This document shows, one piece after another, positions 52,638 to 60,872 of a stretch of 64,000 nucleotides of DNA; positions within the stretch are counted from its first letter, which is position 1; the number at the start of each line of letters is the position of its first letter. The stretch spans positions 124,001-188,000 of the forward strand of contig CAZJHH010000006.1 in the NCBI GenBank assembly GCA_964545875.1, given 5' to 3'. The stretch is from DAIPKP01 sp964545875 (GTDB taxonomy: Bacteria; Synergistota; Synergistia; Synergistales; Aminiphilaceae). A program made the position numbers and the translations under genes. The notes under the pieces are model-generated. The model was given only the letters and a program-made list of their open reading frames with translations, had not been told where the DNA came from and made no database searches.

Positions 52638-52832
52638 TTACAAGTATTTTAATTGAAAAAATCTCTGCTCCTCCCAGTCAACCTTCAGCACTCTTTCTTC
52701 CAGGCTTATATGCTTCTGATAATGTTTTTCGGAGTCTCGAAAAAATTGTTCGCCTTTTCCAGATCCAATAGCCTCTTTGTTAAGTTGAAAAATTCTAAAA
52801 TATCTACATGACAAATAAATGACGGGAGCATT
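52638..52832 (-). pseudogene. possible gene remnant in an AT-rich gap
   Basis: A 64-codon open frame without a clear start reads through charged, protein-like sequence (for example ISLEERVLKVDWEEQRFF) to a stop at 52638. It lies in the 52561-53070 gap, where nothing else is recognisable. It may be the tail of a lost gene; I cannot name the family. Confidence 0.25.
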
Positions 52833-53070
52833 TTAGAAGGATTTTCAACGGCTTTATAGGAATTGCTCATACTCGCCAACGCCTGTCAAATAATTAAGAT
52901 TAGTATGCCATGATCGCACAAAAAAACACTAGGCACATTTTGACTGGCATTAAAAATTTCCGCCGGTTCCAGCAACCTTGTTCCTCACATTGCCCTACCC
53001 AATTCCGCTTCTATTTGCAATAAAAGACCCTAAAAGCACTGCTGATTTTTAATTTTTATCGCAAAGCACA
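52833..53070. other. AT-rich intergenic DNA
   Basis: No gene, hairpin or clear promoter is seen. Base composition is far more AT-rich than the surrounding chromosome. Confidence 0.4.
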
Positions 53071-53406
53071 TCACACCGATAACAGTTTTCCTCCGGATTT
53101 GAGTATCTCGGTGAGATTCTTTCCCACATATTTGACATCCACCCCCATCTCGGTCAGTCTGGGAGTAGTTTTCAGGGCGTCGCTGCAGGATTTACAGGCG
53201 GAAATAACTACCCCCGCCTCAAGAAGTTCTTGTATTCCCCGGGCCACCGATTCGGATTCCGTTGCAAGTTTCGCGGTGGGGCCCCAGATGATGAGTTCTA
53301 TATCGTTCCACCACCCTTTACGTTTGGAATTTCGGGCATACATGAGAACCATTTTGTCGAACACCTCTTCGTCGGCGTTCGTCCACAGGATATGCAGTTT
53401 TTCCAT
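53071..53406 (-). CDS. DsrE/DsrF-like protein
   Basis: A 111-residue single-domain protein: LHILWTNADEEVFDKMVLMY at the start, WWNDIELIIWGPTAKL, and CKSCSDAL with two cysteines. DsrE-type proteins carry sulfur as persulfide or act in redox sensing; here CxxC could do so. GGGGG lies before the ATG at 53406. It is the last of three same-strand genes with OsmC and C_GCAxxG_C_C proteins. Confidence 0.8.
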   Translation of the reverse strand: MEKLHILWTNADEEVFDKMVLMYARNSKRKGWWNDIELIIWGPTAKLATESESVARGIQELLEAGVVISACKSCSDALKTTPRLTEMGVDVKYVGKNLTEILKSGGKLLSV

Positions 53407-53443
53407 GTTTTTTTCCCCCTTGAACGTAGTTTCCCGAAAAGAC

Positions 53444-53486
53444 AAACGCTCCCATGGAAAGAGATCCCCGTTCCACGGGAGCGTTT
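53444..53486 (-). terminator. inverted repeat after the C_GCAxxG_C_C gene
   Basis: 14-bp arms (53444-53457 and 53473-53486) with one mismatch lie just after the upstream gene's stop and before dsrE. It may be an intraoperonic terminator or stabiliser. Confidence 0.55.
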
Positions 53487-53492
53487 CTTCCG

Positions 53493-53933
53493 CTATCCGC
53501 CGCTAACGCTGGAAGTAATGTAACGATAACTGTATTCGATTCCCCGGTTCGTCAGATCTTCGCAGAGATGCGGGGGATCGTTCTCGTTGAAGCCCCCCGG
53601 ACGAAGGATCGAGCACGACAACGAGGAAAAATGTTCTTCGAACTTTTCCGCAAAGTCGAAACACATTCCGGAGATCGCCGCTTCCTCCATACCGAGCTTT
53701 TCCTTTGCGTAGAGGCTTATGAACATCAGCGCCCCTTCCACAAGACCGCATTGCCCCCGATATCCCCCGGCTCCGTGCAGGCCTATGGCACTGTGAAGGG
53801 TTTGTCGATGTATTTCGTGATCGAAAAGCCTGGAAAGCACCATCAGCGTGGTGCGTGCGCAATTGATGTCGTGAGTCCAGTAGAGATCGTGCACCATTTC
53901 CGATATGGCCGATGTAATTTCCTGCTCCCGCAT
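53493..53933 (-). CDS. C_GCAxxG_C_C family protein
   Basis: A 146-residue protein of the C_GCAxxG_C_C family. Conserved Cys residues are spaced through the sequence: NCARTT, GQCGLVEGALMF, MCFDFAEKFEEHF, LSCSILRP and PHLCEDL. The usual GCA block reads GLHGAGGYRGQCG here. The family is common in anaerobes and is thought to bind metal or act in redox steps; no reaction is established. GGGGGAG before the ATG at 53933 fixes the start. It follows the OsmC gene by 99 bp. Confidence 0.8.
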   Translation of the reverse strand: MREQEITSAISEMVHDLYWTHDINCARTTLMVLSRLFDHEIHRQTLHSAIGLHGAGGYRGQCGLVEGALMFISLYAKEKLGMEEAAISGMCFDFAEKFEEHFSSLSCSILRPGGFNENDPPHLCEDLTNRGIEYSYRYITSSVSGG

Positions 53934-54032
53934 TTTCAAACTCCCCCGTTTTTGAAGTGCCGTTACAAAGATACCCTTTGATATCATGGATTCTAAAAGC
54001 TGATACCCAGGTCTCTTCCTCCGCAAGAGACC

Positions 54033-54467
54033 TCAGGGAATAATCCTGTATGTCGGCACAACTTCGGTATTGTTCTTTATCATCTGCCAGACCGGGCAAA
54101 GCGACTCCTCGGCAAGCCGGAGAGCTTTTTGCATATCCGTATCCGTTACGTCTTCCGATTTGAGAAGGTATTCCACAAAAATTTTCTCGAATTTTATCGG
54201 CGGTTCCACCCTCCGGATCCCTTTCGCATTCACTTCCAATCCGGATACGGTTTTGCCCATTTTTCGCAGCAGGTACACCAGGGCCGTGGCACTGCAGCCG
54301 CCAAAACTCATCAGCAACAGTTCAAGCCCGTTATATCCTTCTCCATCCCCTATGGGAGGAACATAATCAAAGGTAATCGGTTTATCCGGATTACCGCTCG
54401 AAATGCCGGAAAACTGCACCTTCTGATTTATCAACCGAACAGTTACATTCTCCTGAGGCTCGGGCAT
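54033..54467 (-). CDS. OsmC-family peroxiredoxin-like protein
   Basis: A 144-residue protein with the OsmC fold: first Cys in SFGGCSATALVYLL and second in AEESLCPVWQMI, the pair that reduces organic hydroperoxides in Ohr/OsmC proteins. It likely protects against peroxides or handles thiol metabolites. Its neighbours (C_GCAxxG_C_C, DsrE) suggest a thiol/sulfur redox set. Confidence 0.87.
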   Translation of the reverse strand: MPEPQENVTVRLINQKVQFSGISSGNPDKPITFDYVPPIGDGEGYNGLELLLMSFGGCSATALVYLLRKMGKTVSGLEVNAKGIRRVEPPIKFEKIFVEYLLKSEDVTDTDMQKALRLAEESLCPVWQMIKNNTEVVPTYRIIP

Positions 54468-54567
54468 GGCTTTCCCTCCGTTTCAAATACAATATAAATG
54501 TACCCTTTTCTATAACGATATATTTGGTGCCGAAAAGGGTAAAAAATGGGTTTGATTTTCCTACAGT

Positions 54568-54732
54568 TTATTTGTCTTTCGATACGATGAGGCATTCCAA
54601 CATCTCGACTAAAGGGAATACATCATTTTGGATCGTATGCCAAACGATACGCAGATCCACACCATCATACATGTGAATTGCCTGGTTTCGCATCCCAATC
54701 ATTTGCCGCCACGGAATCCAACATATGCGAAA
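54568..54732 (-). pseudogene. 3' remnant of a HepT (HEPN) toxin gene
   Basis: Directly after the mntA stop, in the same frame, about 54 codons resemble the end of HepT: IPWRQMIGMRNQAIHMYDGV holds the RX4HXY active-site motif (RNQAIHMY), followed by LRIVWHTIQNDVFPLVEML. The N-terminal two-thirds are missing and no start codon with a ribosome site is present. Intact HepT is about 110-140 residues. Loss of the toxin with retention of the antitoxin is the simple reading. Confidence 0.65.
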
Positions 54733-55044
54733 TCACGCTGCATAGACAACCTCCGCAGATTCCAAAATAGCCTGTCGGCGAAAAACATTTCGGCTGTTTT
54801 CCGGCCCCCGCCGACTCACGAGATCCACGGAACGGCCAAAAATACGTTTTAATTCATCTTCCATGGCAACCATATCAAACAATGAAGGAATCGCATCCCA
54901 TGCAAAGGTCACCTGAATATCAATATCGCTCTGCTCTCCAAAATCCTTCCGTAGCACAGAACCGAATAACGCCAGTTCTCTGGTCTTCCAGGAACGGCAA
55001 AATGCATCAAGGGCTTCCCGGGGAATGTCTATTCTCGTACTCAT
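54733..55044 (-). CDS. MntA-type nucleotidyltransferase antitoxin
   Basis: A 103-residue minimal nucleotidyltransferase: LFGSVLRKDFGEQSDIDIQV gives GSV-x7-G-x-x-S-D-I-D, the catalytic aspartates of the family. MntA antitoxins neutralise HepT RNase toxins by adding AMP. Here only a hepT remnant follows, so it may have no partner. It starts near one copy of a 49-bp direct repeat. Confidence 0.85.
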   Translation of the reverse strand: MSTRIDIPREALDAFCRSWKTRELALFGSVLRKDFGEQSDIDIQVTFAWDAIPSLFDMVAMEDELKRIFGRSVDLVSRRGPENSRNVFRRQAILESAEVVYAA

Positions 55045-55056
55045 TTACTTTTCCCC

Positions 55057-55105
55057 CTGACGATCAAACCATAAATCATTTCTACTTCCGGGTAATTTCC
55101 TCGCA
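55057..55105. repeat. direct repeat copy 1 (partner 55557-55605)
   Basis: 49 bp, about 85% identical to 55557-55605 and exactly 500 bp apart. It duplicates the last codons of the deaminase gene and the bases after its stop. Confidence 0.7.
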
Positions 55106-55163
55106 CTTTATCTTTGCAAAGAAGCAAGACTGCAAAGTATTCCGTTTTTATACACCCTACAAG

Positions 55164-55496
55164 TTATTCGACCTTTTCATAAATTTGAAAGACATCATTT
55201 ATTTTCAAGCCTGCACGATAAATATACCAGACTTCTTTCTTATCAGGTGTTCCAACTACGACAATAGTTTTATCTTTTAATCTGAATTCCAAAACGTAAA
55301 TTCCGCTACCCATATCCTTGTCCGGTTCTCCCAGTATTGATTCGACATAATCATAATGCAATTTTTCATTGAATTGAAACAAAAGGGGTATCACTTTTTC
55401 TGGTTCACGAGACGGCAACCCAACATCCCGTCCAATAATTGGACTTACCGAAAAAGCGAGCACAAGCAACAAAATTACCATAAAAATATTTTTCAT
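55164..55496 (-). CDS. small exported protein of unknown function
   Basis: A 110-residue protein I do not recognise. Residues 1-20 form a signal peptide or membrane anchor. The rest is a small beta-rich domain with YDYVESILGEPDKDMGSGIYVLEFRLKDKTIVVVGT, reminiscent of the SmpA/OmlA-type 'LGxP' lipoprotein fold, but no lipobox Cys is present. The ribosome site is weak (GTGAGA). Flanking direct repeats suggest it was inserted between the deaminase and mntA genes. Confidence 0.5.
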   Translation of the reverse strand: MKNIFMVILLLVLAFSVSPIIGRDVGLPSREPEKVIPLLFQFNEKLHYDYVESILGEPDKDMGSGIYVLEFRLKDKTIVVVGTPDKKEVWYIYRAGLKINDVFQIYEKVE

Positions 55497-55556
55497 TCTC
55501 ACACTCTGACCATAGCAACGTAAGGAATCCCCACCAGGCTTTCTCTCTGACAAGAG

Positions 55557-55605
55557 AACCATAAATCGCTTCTACTTCCGGATAATTTCCTCACAGGAAT
55601 CCCGA
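55557..55605. repeat. direct repeat copy 2 (partner 55057-55105)
   Basis: Covers the stop codon and last 11 codons of the deaminase gene and about 15 bp beyond. See copy 1. Confidence 0.7.
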
Positions 55606-56150
55606 ACCTGCTCATAGGCCTTCGCAAGCCTGGCGTAACGTTCTTCCAGACTTACTATACGCTCTTTCAGATCCTCCCTTTCCGGAGGAATCATCTTCCG
55701 CAGGCAGATAAGTTCGAGAAAGGCGTTTTTCTTGTTCGGCACGGTACAGCCGAAAAGCTCCTGCTGGATGCGGATGTCGTGGGGTATGGAAAAGAGATCC
55801 CGGGTCTCTTCGAAACCGAAAAGGTAGTACACTTCGGGAAATCCCGCCCAGGCAAGGGCGGAGTAGCACATGGAACAGGGCTGATGGGTGGAGAGAAAAA
55901 GACACTCCTGGGGCCGGGGATGGAAAGACAGAGCGTAAAAGTCGTTCATGGTGGCGATTTCACCGTGCCACAGAGGGTTAGCACCCTCCCGGTTGGTTCC
56001 CGCCACCACGAGGGACCAATCCTCTTTAAGCAGTATTGCGGCTCCGAAGACCTTGTTCCCCTTGGGCACCTCCCTTTCCGTGAGAGGACAGATATCCTCC
56101 TCCATTACGGAAAGCAACCTCGCCGCAAGTTTTGCTTTTTCGGCGTCCAT
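55572..56150 (-). CDS. cytidine/deoxycytidylate-type nucleoside deaminase
   Basis: A 192-residue zinc deaminase. The catalytic motif is WHGEIATMNDF (His ligand, Glu proton shuttle) and the second metal site is QPCSMCYSALAW. An additional C-terminal helical region (about 150-192) extends the core. The substrate could be a nucleobase, nucleoside or guanine-type ring; not decided. The ATG at 56150 with GGGGG 10 bases upstream is preferred over a GTG at 56219. Confidence 0.83.
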   Translation of the reverse strand: MDAEKAKLAARLLSVMEEDICPLTEREVPKGNKVFGAAILLKEDWSLVVAGTNREGANPLWHGEIATMNDFYALSFHPRPQECLFLSTHQPCSMCYSALAWAGFPEVYYLFGFEETRDLFSIPHDIRIQQELFGCTVPNKKNAFLELICLRKMIPPEREDLKERIVSLEERYARLAKAYEQVRDSCEEIIRK

Positions 56151-56226
56151 GACTCTTGAACCCCCTTTTTTCGCTTCTGTTTCGCTCTTGTTTTGCGAAA
56201 CTGCGCTTTTTTCATCCACGCAGAAC

Positions 56227-56484
56227 CTAACGATAGATTTCCTTTCGGTGCCCGATTTTGACCACCCACACGGTCAGTTCATCATCTTGAATGGAATAGA
56301 TGATGCGATAGATCCCAACTCGATATCGGTATCTCTCCTGACCACCGAGTTTCTTGGGACCGGGTTGACGAGGATTTTCCCCGAGGGATTCAATACATGA
56401 TAATATTTTTTTTAAATCCTTATCTGGAATGGATTTGACATCTTTCCAGACAGATTTCTTAAAAAAGATGCTATATCCGGCCAT
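56227..56484 (-). CDS. RelE/ParE-type toxin
   Basis: An 85-residue basic protein of the RelE superfamily: FFKKSVWKDVKSIP at the start, LGGQERYRYRVGIYRIIYSI and a C-terminal VVKIGHRKEIYR, which holds the typical catalytic or ribosome-contact residues (Arg, His/Arg, Tyr). Family members cleave mRNA at the ribosome or poison gyrase. It overlaps the antitoxin gene by 14 bp. Confidence 0.88.
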   Translation of the reverse strand: MAGYSIFFKKSVWKDVKSIPDKDLKKILSCIESLGENPRQPGPKKLGGQERYRYRVGIYRIIYSIQDDELTVWVVKIGHRKEIYR

Positions 56485-56704
56485 CTTTTTTCAGCTTTTC
56501 AAGCATCTCTTTGTAACTGAACAGAGGTTCCTGACACCTTTGCTCGAAGACCGCAAGATCTTCCGCATCTTCAGCAAGGGCTTCCCTTACCGCATCGTTG
56601 ATTATTTCCGACATGGAACGGGAAGTCTCCAGCGACTTCATCCGTAAAGCCCGGTGGAGGTCCGGCTCCAGGTAAATTGTGGAACGTTTGGATAGATTGG
56701 ACAT
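56471..56704 (-). CDS. ribbon-helix-helix antitoxin
   Basis: A 77-residue protein: RHH DNA-binding N-terminus (KRSTIYLEPDLHRALRMKSLETSRSMSEIINDAV) and an acidic C-terminal tail that should wrap the RelE toxin. It probably represses its own promoter, whose spacer holds a CGTCAT-type repeat. Confidence 0.85.
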   Translation of the reverse strand: MSNLSKRSTIYLEPDLHRALRMKSLETSRSMSEIINDAVREALAEDAEDLAVFEQRCQEPLFSYKEMLEKLKKDGRI

Positions 56705-56739
56705 TTTCTCCCCTCCTCCCTTTTTTTGAAGGCAATAAC

Positions 56740-56768
56740 GTCATAGCGTCATGACGCCAGGAGGTCAA
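56740..56768 (-). promoter_or_regulatory. promoter and operator of the toxin-antitoxin pair
   Basis: On the minus strand TTGACC, a 17-base spacer and TATGAC. The spacer and -10 contain CGTCAT twice and the palindrome CGTCATGACG (56747-56756), a likely site for the RHH antitoxin. Confidence 0.55.
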
Positions 56769-56832
56769 TTTTTCCTTCCAGTGCCGCCCTTCCCTTGAGG
56801 ATATGGGAGGGCTCCGCCAGAAGGCGGAGGGC

Positions 56833-58578
56833 TCAAAAAATTTTCTCGATCCCCTCGAACTGCATGTTGTAGTAGCGCGCGTAGAGACCCCCGCTTCGAA
56901 GAAGCTCCGCATGTCGCCCCCGCTCCAGAATGCCCTCATCGGTGATGACGATAATTTCATCGGCCTTGCGGATGGTACTGAGCCGATGGGCGATGACGAT
57001 GGTGGTTCTGTTTCGGGAAAGCCTTTCGATGGATTCCTGAATGCACCGCTCGCTTTCGTTGTCCAGAGCGGAGGTGGCTTCGTCGAGAATCAGTATTTTC
57101 GGATTTTTGAGAAACACCCGGGCGATGGCGATTCTCTGTTTCTGCCCTCCCGAAAGCCGTACTCCCCGTTCTCCCACGTAGGTGTCGTACCCGTCCTCCA
57201 GAGATACGATGAAGTCGTGGATGTTCGCATTCCTGGCGGCTTCCACGATTTCATCGTCCGTGGCGTCGAGCCTTCCGTAGGCGATGTTGTCCCTGAGGCT
57301 GCCGGAGAAGATATACACGTCCTGCTGCACCACGCCGATGGCGGAACGCAGGGAATTGAGCGTAAGAGAGCGGATATCCTTTCCGTCTATGAGCACCTTG
57401 CCTCCGGTAACGTCGTAGGATCGGGACAACAGCATGCAGAAGGTTGTTTTTCCTCCCCCCGAAGGCCCCACGAGCGCCATGGTTTTTCCGGCCTCGATCT
57501 TTACATTGATGTTGCTGAGAACTTTTACCGTCCCCTCATAGGAGAAGGATACGTCTTTATATTCGATATGGCCCTCCACATTTTCCAGGGTCACCGCATC
57601 CGGGGCATCCACGATTTCCGGGGGGGTGTCGAGAATTTCCAGAAAACGCCGGAATCCCGCATATCCCTTCTGGAACTGTTCCGTAAAATTGAGGAGCAGT
57701 TGTATGGGGTTCATGTAAATGTTGACGTACAGGGCGTAGAGGGCAAGATTCTCCACCGGGAGTTCTCCCCGGGCAATCGAAATGCCTCCGAAAACGATGA
57801 TGACGGTATAGAAAAGTCCCTGAAAAAAGGAGTTTCCCGCCATGTAGCCCCCCATGGCGTGGTAGCTGTTGTTCTTGGATTCGAGAAAGAGATGGTTACT
57901 CTTTTCGAATCGCTCGTTTTCAAACCCTTCGTTGGCGAACAGCTTTACGACCCGGATACCGGAAAGGCTGTCCTGAACGCGGGAGTTCACGTGGGCTATT
58001 CTGCGGCGGTTTTCCAGATAGATGGCCCGCATTTTCTTGTTTTGATAGAAGGAAAAGACGATCATGGCGGCGGTAAAGATGAATAGAACTGCGGTGAGCT
58101 TGACGTTCAGCATGAGAAGGATGATAAAGGAACCGGTGAGTTTGAGTACCGACATGAAAATGTTCTCCGGCCCGTGATGTGCAAGTTCGGATATGTCGAA
58201 GAGATCGGAGACGATGCGGGACATCATGTCTCCGGTGTTGTTCTTGTCATAATACGAAAAACTGAGCTTCTGGAGGTGAGCAAAGAGATCCCGGCGCATG
58301 TCCCGTTCCATTCTGGCCCCCATGATATGTCCCCAGGAGGTAATGAAATACTGGGCGAAATAGCGGACCACGTACATGACCAGCAAAGCGGCGCCGATAT
58401 AGCCGATAACTCCGAAAATATTCTCCGCCTCACCGAGGAAAAGCCCCCCCGCCAGGGTTTTGAGAATGAGCGGAAACGAAAGATCTATCACCGACACCAC
58501 CAGGGCACAGAATAAATCCATATAGAATAGAAACCGATAAGGTTTGTAGTAGGAAACGAATTTCTTGAAGGTACGCAT
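56833..58578 (-). CDS. ABC exporter, fused permease and ATPase
   Basis: A 581-residue half-transporter: six membrane helices (about 1-310) followed by a nucleotide-binding domain with Walker A GPSGGGKTT, signature RLSGGQKQR, Walker B ILILDEATSALD and the switch His in IVIAHRLST. It probably forms a homodimer exporting lipid or drug-like substrates. The ATG at 58578 (AAGG upstream) is preferred; an upstream ATG at 58629 would add 17 hydrophilic residues. Confidence 0.9.
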   Translation of the reverse strand: MRTFKKFVSYYKPYRFLFYMDLFCALVVSVIDLSFPLILKTLAGGLFLGEAENIFGVIGYIGAALLVMYVVRYFAQYFITSWGHIMGARMERDMRRDLFAHLQKLSFSYYDKNNTGDMMSRIVSDLFDISELAHHGPENIFMSVLKLTGSFIILLMLNVKLTAVLFIFTAAMIVFSFYQNKKMRAIYLENRRRIAHVNSRVQDSLSGIRVVKLFANEGFENERFEKSNHLFLESKNNSYHAMGGYMAGNSFFQGLFYTVIIVFGGISIARGELPVENLALYALYVNIYMNPIQLLLNFTEQFQKGYAGFRRFLEILDTPPEIVDAPDAVTLENVEGHIEYKDVSFSYEGTVKVLSNINVKIEAGKTMALVGPSGGGKTTFCMLLSRSYDVTGGKVLIDGKDIRSLTLNSLRSAIGVVQQDVYIFSGSLRDNIAYGRLDATDDEIVEAARNANIHDFIVSLEDGYDTYVGERGVRLSGGQKQRIAIARVFLKNPKILILDEATSALDNESERCIQESIERLSRNRTTIVIAHRLSTIRKADEIIVITDEGILERGRHAELLRSGGLYARYYNMQFEGIEKIF

Positions 58579-58790
58579 AATGCCTTGAGATCTCTCCTTT
58601 TTTACCAAAAGCCCGTCGAGAATTTCCATGCTTTGAAAGCATTTCCCCCCCGGCCTTTGGCATTTTTACGGGTTCCTGGAGCTCCTTTCTTTTTACGGGT
58701 TCCATTCTAGAGGGAAACCACAAAATGTAACGTGCCAGGCCCATCTCCTTTCGGGGTCCATCATGGAATTTTTCTTGAAATATCGAAAAG

Positions 58791-59426
58791 TTATCCTTTC
58801 GGTGCAAGGCTTTCCGCAAGGGCGTAAAAATATTGGGCATCCCCGGTCTGATGCAGCTTGTACCAGGCTTCGAGGGTGGTGTCATGAAAGACGTCGAGCT
58901 TTTTCAGAATGGCCTGGGCAAAATCGAGAGGAGCGAGTCCCGTGGCGGTGATGAGGTTGCCCTCGGTCACCACGGGCTGGGAACGATAGTGTGTTTCTCC
59001 TCCGTAGGCGGGGCAGACCGCCTTGAGGTATCCCAGATCGTTGCTGGTGTGTGCGCAGGCATCCAGAAAACCCCGGGCGGCGAGCCCCGCCGTGGCTCCG
59101 CAGATAGCCGCCACGGGAATGGAGGCATTCAAAAAGGCCCTCACCTTCTGAAATATGGGGTCGTGAAAAGCCTCCAGCCAGGTTTCTCCTCCGGGGAGAA
59201 TGAGAATGCCCGCATCAGGCTCCGCGGCCTCCTGGACGGGCATATCCGGCGTTATCTTCAAGCCTCCCATGGTGGTGACGGGAGCAAGGGAAGCCCCCAG
59301 GGTCCGAACTTCGTATTTCTGAGCGGTATCTTTGAAAAATCGGCCCGAATGAAGCTCCGCCAAAACGTACCCCGTTTCCCAATCCGCCAGGGTGTCGAAA
59401 ACATAGAGATAGGCGATCTTTTTCAT
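58791..59426 (-). CDS. DJ-1/PfpI family protein
   Basis: A 211-residue class I glutamine-amidotransferase-like protein. The nucleophile elbow is AAICGATAGLA (Cys), and LILPGGETW precedes it. Family members include deglycases, chaperones and AraC-linked sensors; the reaction here is unknown. GGAAGGGA fixes the ATG at 59426. Confidence 0.85.
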   Translation of the reverse strand: MKKIAYLYVFDTLADWETGYVLAELHSGRFFKDTAQKYEVRTLGASLAPVTTMGGLKITPDMPVQEAAEPDAGILILPGGETWLEAFHDPIFQKVRAFLNASIPVAAICGATAGLAARGFLDACAHTSNDLGYLKAVCPAYGGETHYRSQPVVTEGNLITATGLAPLDFAQAILKKLDVFHDTTLEAWYKLHQTGDAQYFYALAESLAPKG

Positions 59427-59530
59427 GGTTCCCTTCCTTTCTTCCGCAGAACGATTCTGCGTTCTCTCCCCCATCCGGCCCCTCGGCAGGATTCCGGGAA
59501 TCCGCCGAAAGACGACGCACGCCGAAAAAT

Positions 59531-60076
59531 CTACCGGGTCAAAAAGGCCAGACCGTAATAATCGTTTCCGTTAAATTCGAACTCGTCGATCAAATCGAGA
59601 TTCGCCTTTCTCGTGTGAGCCTGAAAGGATCGATCGTTGACCTTGTTGATGAAGGTGGTGCCGATGAGATACGTCGGGGCCATCATCTCCCGGCTCTTGG
59701 CAAAAAGCTTGGGAAAAGCCGAGGTGCCTCGAAGGGAAGTATCCACGCATACCGGGCCGTATTCATAAGAGTTTTCCGGGGTTATCCGGATTCCCTTGTA
59801 GGTTATCCGCTGAAACCGCTCCAGCATGTAATCGAACATGGGGCGCCCCTTGAAATAATTCCATCCTGCGGCAACCGCATATCCCAGGATTTTTTCCGAC
59901 TCTTCGATTACCGCCAACCCCTGTATGGATATAAGTTCTTTCACTTGTCCATGCGAAAGGGGGGTGGTGACGAAACCCTCTTTCTTCTGCTCCTCCGAAA
60001 GGTTCGTTACCAGGTTCAATTCCTGGAGTGCGAGAACCCCCTCGATATCTTCCACGGCAGCAGCTCGAATGTTCAT
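59531..60076 (-). CDS. GNAT-family N-acetyltransferase
   Basis: A 181-residue protein with a GNAT-like fold: INIRAAAVEDIEGVLALQELN-type start, ILGYAVAAGWNYF and YEYGPVCVDTSLRG, where the acetyl-CoA loop is atypical (RGTSAFPKL rather than RxxGxG). The function is probably acyl transfer, but the loop is degenerate and the substrate unknown. Confidence 0.65.
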   Translation of the reverse strand: MNIRAAAVEDIEGVLALQELNLVTNLSEEQKKEGFVTTPLSHGQVKELISIQGLAVIEESEKILGYAVAAGWNYFKGRPMFDYMLERFQRITYKGIRITPENSYEYGPVCVDTSLRGTSAFPKLFAKSREMMAPTYLIGTTFINKVNDRSFQAHTRKANLDLIDEFEFNGNDYYGLAFLTR

Positions 60077-60193
60077 ACGGTTCCTCTCCTTTTGTCTGGA
60101 AAAATTTCTCTTCCCGCATGGTGTCCATAGGGAAGTTCGAAAAAACCCGGATGTCCCTGTCTCCGAAAGAACACGGCACCCTCGGAATAGAAA

Positions 60194-60232
60194 GCGTACC
60201 TGCCATCTTCCGGAAGGAGGCGGCAGGTACGC
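60194..60232. repeat. small inverted repeat
   Basis: 11-bp perfect arms (60194-60204 and 60222-60232) between the two GNAT genes. Only a weak T run is present on the minus strand; it may be a terminator for the upstream gene. Confidence 0.4.
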
Positions 60233-60334
60233 AAGACCGACCCGTCGTTATGGCATCGGCACGGAAGGGCTCCCCTTCGTATTCCGAAAAAAGGGCTCCG
60301 TCGGAACGTTCTTCATGAAATCCTCAGAGGCGGT

Positions 60335-60871
60335 TCATCCTCCAAAGCCGAAGGCTTCGGGAAATTCCACTTCTCCTCGTACGTTCTTCAGGGCGCTTTC
60401 CGCGAGCTCGCATGCCAGAAAGGCCTCGTCGGGGGCTTCCATGGGCAGGGTGATGCCGAAGGTGCTTGCCCGGAGATAGCCAAAACGGGGATAGTATGCG
60501 GGATGTCCCACCAGAAGAACCGAGGAGTACCCGAGATTTCGGGCCGCTTCGTGCCCTGCCAGGATGAGTCTTCCTCCTATGCCCCGGCGCTGCATCTCCG
60601 GAAGCACCGAAAGAGGAGCGAGCATGAGGGTGGTATGGGTCATCTCCTCTCCCCTGATGGTGAGCTCCGTAAAGAGAATGTGCCCCACCAGGCTGTCCTC
60701 CGCCAGAGCCACAAGAGAAAGCTCGGGAACGAAGACGGGGCTTTCTCGAAGCCGCACCACCAGATTCTGCTCGTCATGATCCGCCAGGGGCATGTCTCGA
60801 AAGGCCTCCCGGACCACGTGGTACACCCTGGAAAAATCTTCCGGAGTTTCCCGGCGAATAAGGAGGTTCAT
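60335..60871 (-). CDS. GNAT-family N-acetyltransferase
   Basis: A 178-residue acetyltransferase: acetyl-CoA loop QRRGIGGRLI (R-x-x-G-x-G/A type), LAPLSVLPEMQ before it and SSVLLVGHPAYYPRFGY after it, the last typical of YhbS-like members. GGGGGT before the ATG fixes the start. It lies one base past the rsgA stop, so it is translated from the same transcript. Confidence 0.88.
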   Translation of the reverse strand: MNLLIRRETPEDFSRVYHVVREAFRDMPLADHDEQNLVVRLRESPVFVPELSLVALAEDSLVGHILFTELTIRGEEMTHTTLMLAPLSVLPEMQRRGIGGRLILAGHEAARNLGYSSVLLVGHPAYYPRFGYLRASTFGITLPMEAPDEAFLACELAESALKNVRGEVEFPEAFGFGG

Positions 60872-60872
60872 C

